This document shows positions 5,900 to 7,911 of a DNA stretch of 7,911 nucleotides, piece by piece (the stretch's first letter is position 1; every line of letters starts with the position of its first letter). Under the pieces are notes generated by a model. That model had not been told where the DNA came from. It saw only the letters and a list, made by a program, of their open reading frames with translations, and searched no databases. Location of the stretch: positions 1 through 7,911 of the forward strand of contig JACXVH010000061.1 in NCBI GenBank assembly GCA_014763515.1. The letters are read 5' to 3'. The DNA is from Flavobacteriaceae bacterium. Lineage in GTDB: Bacteria; Bacteroidota; Bacteroidia; Flavobacteriales; Flavobacteriaceae. The position numbers were made by a program, and so were the translations under genes.

Positions 5900-5943
5900 A
5901 ATAATTTTAGGATTAGGTTAACAAAAAAAAAAGTAAAAAACTG

Positions 5944-5951
5944 TAATTTAG
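5944..5951 (+). promoter_or_regulatory. Candidate -7 element of the DUF2911 gene
   Basis: TAATTTAG differs from TAnnTTTG at one position and lies 24 bp before the preferred ATG at 5976. A run of ten A residues (5923-5932) sits about where a -33 box would be. The spacer is shared with the divergent photolyase operon. Confidence 0.35.
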
Positions 5952-5975
5952 GTGCTAAGTAAAAAATTAAAAAAT

Positions 5976-6827
5976 ATGAAAAAATTAATTGCAGTAGCTT
6001 TTGTAGTATTTAGTACTCTATTTGTTGAAGCTCAAGTTAAAACGCCTCAAGCGAGTCCGTTATCGAAAGTAGAACAGACAGTTGGTTTAACGAATGTTCA
6101 AGTAGAATATAGCAGACCAAGTGCAAAAGGAAGAACAGTTTATGGTGATTTAGTGCCTTTTGGTAAAAATTGGAGAACAGGAGCAAATGCTAACACAACA
6201 ATCTATTTTAGCGATGATGTGACTTTTAATGGTAAGACTTTGCCAAAAGGAAAATATGCTTTATTTACTACACCAAAAGCAGATAGTTGGGATATTATTT
6301 TTTATACAGATACTAATAACTGGGGATTACCAGAAAAATGGGATGAGTCTAAAGTTGCTTTAAAAACTAGTGTTAAACCAGAAACGTTATCAAAATCTGT
6401 AGAATCTTTTACAATTGAAATAAATAATCTTACTAATGATGGTGCTAGTTTAGATTTGGCTTGGGAAAGAACAAAAGTATCTGTTCCATTTACTGTGCCA
6501 ACAAAAGAAATTGCAATGGCAAGCATTGAAAAAGTTTTAGCTGGACCAAGTGCTAATGATTTTTATTCGGCTGCAAGTTATTATTATCAATCAAATCAAG
6601 ATTTAACAAAAGCGTTATCTTGGGTAAATAGTGCAGTATCTATGACTCCTGCAGATCAAAGTGCTCCATTTTGGTACTTAAGATTAAAATCTTTAATTCA
6701 AGCAAAATTAGGAGATAAAAAAGGAGCTATTGAAACTGCAAAATATTCTCTTGAAGGTGCACAAAAAGCAGGTAATGCTGATTATGAAAAAATGAATAGA
6801 GAAAGTATTGCTGAGTGGTCTAAATAA
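5976..6827 (+). CDS. Secreted DUF2911 family protein with TPR-like C-terminus
   Basis: This 283-aa protein starts with a clean signal peptide (MKKLIAVAFVVFSTLFVEA, cleavage probably before Q20), so it is exported to the periplasm or outer membrane side. The DUF2911 domain covers about 27-172 and shows the family segments VEYSRPSAKGRTVYGDLVPFG (43-63, starting at V43), WRTGANANTTI (66-76), LPKGKYALFTTP (89-100) and WDIIFYTD (105-112). The second half (about 190-265) is helical with TPR-like spacing: DFYSAASYYYQSNQDLTKAL followed by AKLGDKKGAIETAKYSL. The biochemical function of DUF2911 is unknown; it is common and conserved in Bacteroidota. I chose ATG 5976 over an in-frame GTG at 5952, which would put eight charged residues before the signal peptide. 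It is a single-gene unit closed by a strong hairpin. Confidence 0.88.
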   Translation: MKKLIAVAFVVFSTLFVEAQVKTPQASPLSKVEQTVGLTNVQVEYSRPSAKGRTVYGDLVPFGKNWRTGANANTTIYFSDDVTFNGKTLPKGKYALFTTPKADSWDIIFYTDTNNWGLPEKWDESKVALKTSVKPETLSKSVESFTIEINNLTNDGASLDLAWERTKVSVPFTVPTKEIAMASIEKVLAGPSANDFYSAASYYYQSNQDLTKALSWVNSAVSMTPADQSAPFWYLRLKSLIQAKLGDKKGAIETAKYSLEGAQKAGNADYEKMNRESIAEWSK

Positions 6828-6846
6828 GATTGTGATATTATAATAT

Positions 6847-6877
6847 AAAAAAACCAACTTTTAAAGTTGGTTTTTTT
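6847..6877. terminator. Bidirectional rho-independent terminator
   Basis: CCAACTTT (6854-6861) and AAAGTTGG (6863-6870) form a perfect inverted repeat around T6862, flanked by seven A on the left and seven T on the right, which can extend the stem to 15 bp or act as the U-tract on either strand. It starts 19 bp after the DUF2911 stop and ends 4 bp beyond the stop of the convergent symporter gene, so it should end both transcripts. Confidence 0.88.
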
Positions 6878-6881
6878 ATAT

Positions 6882-7911
6882 CTAATTGTTTTGTGTAATA
6901 TTTTCTGCTGGATAATTCTTATTTATAAAATATTGAAATAAAGTTGAAAGTAAAATAGTGAGTAGAGCACCAATGAAGTTTAACCACAAGAAACTTACAA
7001 CATCAATATAATAAATATAAAAGATAATTAATTGAGAGATACTTGCTCCTAAAAAGATAGCTTTAGCTTTAATGTATTTTATATAAAAACCAACTAAAAA
7101 TATCCCTAGAACAGTTCCGTAAAATATTGACCCAATTATGTTCACCAACTGAATTAAGTTTTCAAATAAAGTACCAATACACGCAAATAAAATAGCAATA
7201 ATTCCCCAAAATAAAGTAAAAAATTGTGTTGCGTAAACATAATGTTTATCTGATTTTTCACCTACATTACGTTTATATATATCAATTGCTGTAGTTGCTG
7301 CTAATGAATTTAAACCAGAAGCACTTGAAGACATTGCTGCACTAAAAATAACAGCTAATAATAAACCTAAAAGCCCTTTAGGTAAATAATTTAATATAAA
7401 ATATAAAAACACATAATCCTTATCGTTAGTTTCAGAATTTGAATCTATTGAGGCAATTAATTCTTTAGCTTCTTCACGTAAATCTTTTTCATTGTTAGCT
7501 AGAGTTACCATTTGTTTGCGTAAAGTAGGATTGTCGTAATCATTATGTTGTAATTGTTCAACATATAACTTATTTACAACTTTCTTATCAACATTTATTT
7601 CTTCTAATTTTTTTTCTAAAGCTAAATATTCAGTTTTTTTATCAGATGCTTTTATTTTTAATACGTTATTTGGATTAAAATGTAAAGGTGTATCGTTAAA
7701 TTGAAAAAAAACAAATACTAAAACACCAGTAAGTAAAATAAAAAACTGCATGGGAACTTTTAAAATACCATTCATAATCAACCCCATTTGACTTTCTTTT
7801 ATAGACTTTCCTGTTAAATAGCGTCCTACTTGAGATTGATCGGTTCCAAAATAAGAAAGCATTAGAAAAAATCCGCCAGTAATTCCGCTCCAAAAAGTGT
7901 AGCGAGTTTCC
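6882..7911 (-). CDS. Sodium:solute symporter, SSS family (partial, N-terminus beyond window)
   Basis: The frame is open to the right edge and shows the last 342 residues; the true start is outside. Residues 1-30 visible (ETRYTFWSG, then GGFFLMLSYFGTDQSQVGRY) are a conserved SSS segment, so the ATG at 7862 is internal. Membrane segments follow at about 45-71, 167-192, 226-246, 252-276, 282-302 and 305-325. The segment FSAAMSSSASGLNSLA (189-204) matches the SSS helix carrying the small and hydroxyl residues of the Na2 sodium site. The substrate cannot be told from this part; the family covers sugars, sialic acid, amino acids, vitamins and others. Between the second membrane segment and the next lies a hydrophilic, charged stretch of roughly 90 residues (about 76-166), partly coiled-coil-like. 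The gene ends 4 bp from a shared terminator. Confidence 0.9.
   Translation of the reverse strand, partial: ETRYTFWSGITGGFFLMLSYFGTDQSQVGRYLTGKSIKESQMGLIMNGILKVPMQFFILLTGVLVFVFFQFNDTPLHFNPNNVLKIKASDKKTEYLALEKKLEEINVDKKVVNKLYVEQLQHNDYDNPTLRKQMVTLANNEKDLREEAKELIASIDSNSETNDKDYVFLYFILNYLPKGLLGLLLAVIFSAAMSSSASGLNSLAATTAIDIYKRNVGEKSDKHYVYATQFFTLFWGIIAILFACIGTLFENLIQLVNIIGSIFYGTVLGIFLVGFYIKYIKAKAIFLGASISQLIIFYIYYIDVVSFLWLNFIGALLTILLSTLFQYFINKNYPAENITQNN

Noticed and set aside
5923..5932. Run of ten A residues as a possible phase-variation tract
   Set aside because: It is intergenic, lies upstream of a weak promoter, and single-base runs are expected at this base composition; there is no evidence of length variation.
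6302..6526. 74-codon minus-strand open frame inside the DUF2911 gene
   Set aside because: Antisense shadow without family resemblance or promoter.
7696..7893. 65-codon minus-strand frame overlapping the symporter
   Set aside because: The symporter frame continues to the window edge with conserved SSS sequence (TFWSGITGG, FGTDQSQVGRY), so this other frame is a shadow.

Overview
The window looks like chromosomal DNA of a flavobacterium (Bacteroidota, Flavobacteriaceae, probably Flavobacterium or a close relative). It is very AT-rich, lacks convincing Shine-Dalgarno sequences, has several TAnnTTTG-type promoter elements, and its protein families (DUF2911, the ECF sigma/membrane protein/Spy-like trio, Aer-type single-PAS protein, SSS symporter) are typical of that group. 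It carries no mobile element, RNA gene or CRISPR array that I can see.

Layout. 1-335 (minus): N-terminal part of an Aer-like PAS protein, cut by the window edge, with a promoter and a TGAT-N4-ATCA dyad upstream. 411-1837 (minus): a compact three-gene operon read in the order ECF sigma factor (TTG start), small single-TM protein (putative anti-sigma) and secreted Spy/CpxP-like helical protein, probably one envelope-stress or signalling unit. 1919-2575 (plus): a HAD phosphatase/phosphomutase, divergent from the sigma operon. 2572-5844 (minus): a light/DNA-repair operon read as SRPBCC protein, canonical class I CPD photolyase, then a second photolyase/cryptochrome-like flavoprotein. 5976-6827 (plus): secreted DUF2911 protein. 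6847-6877: bidirectional terminator. 6882-7911 (minus): C-terminal part of a sodium:solute symporter, cut by the window edge.

Most interesting points. The second photolyase homologue is far from canonical: by eye it lacks two of the three tryptophans of the electron-transfer chain, has His where CPD photolyases have the Asn next to flavin N5, and has lost the usual CPD-contact residues, yet it sits in tandem with an intact CPD photolyase. The promoter of this operon carries a 17-bp perfect palindrome on top of the -7 element plus an upstream inverted partner copy, a strong candidate operator for an unseen (perhaps light-responsive) regulator. The FNR-like dyad ahead of the Aer-like gene lies at about -41, the classical activator position.

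Gene starts were revised where homology demands it: both photolyases probably start at internal ATGs (MNIFWFRRDLR, MKIVWFKRDLR) and the DUF2911 protein at the ATG before its signal peptide. There is no gene-free stretch longer than about 130 bases.
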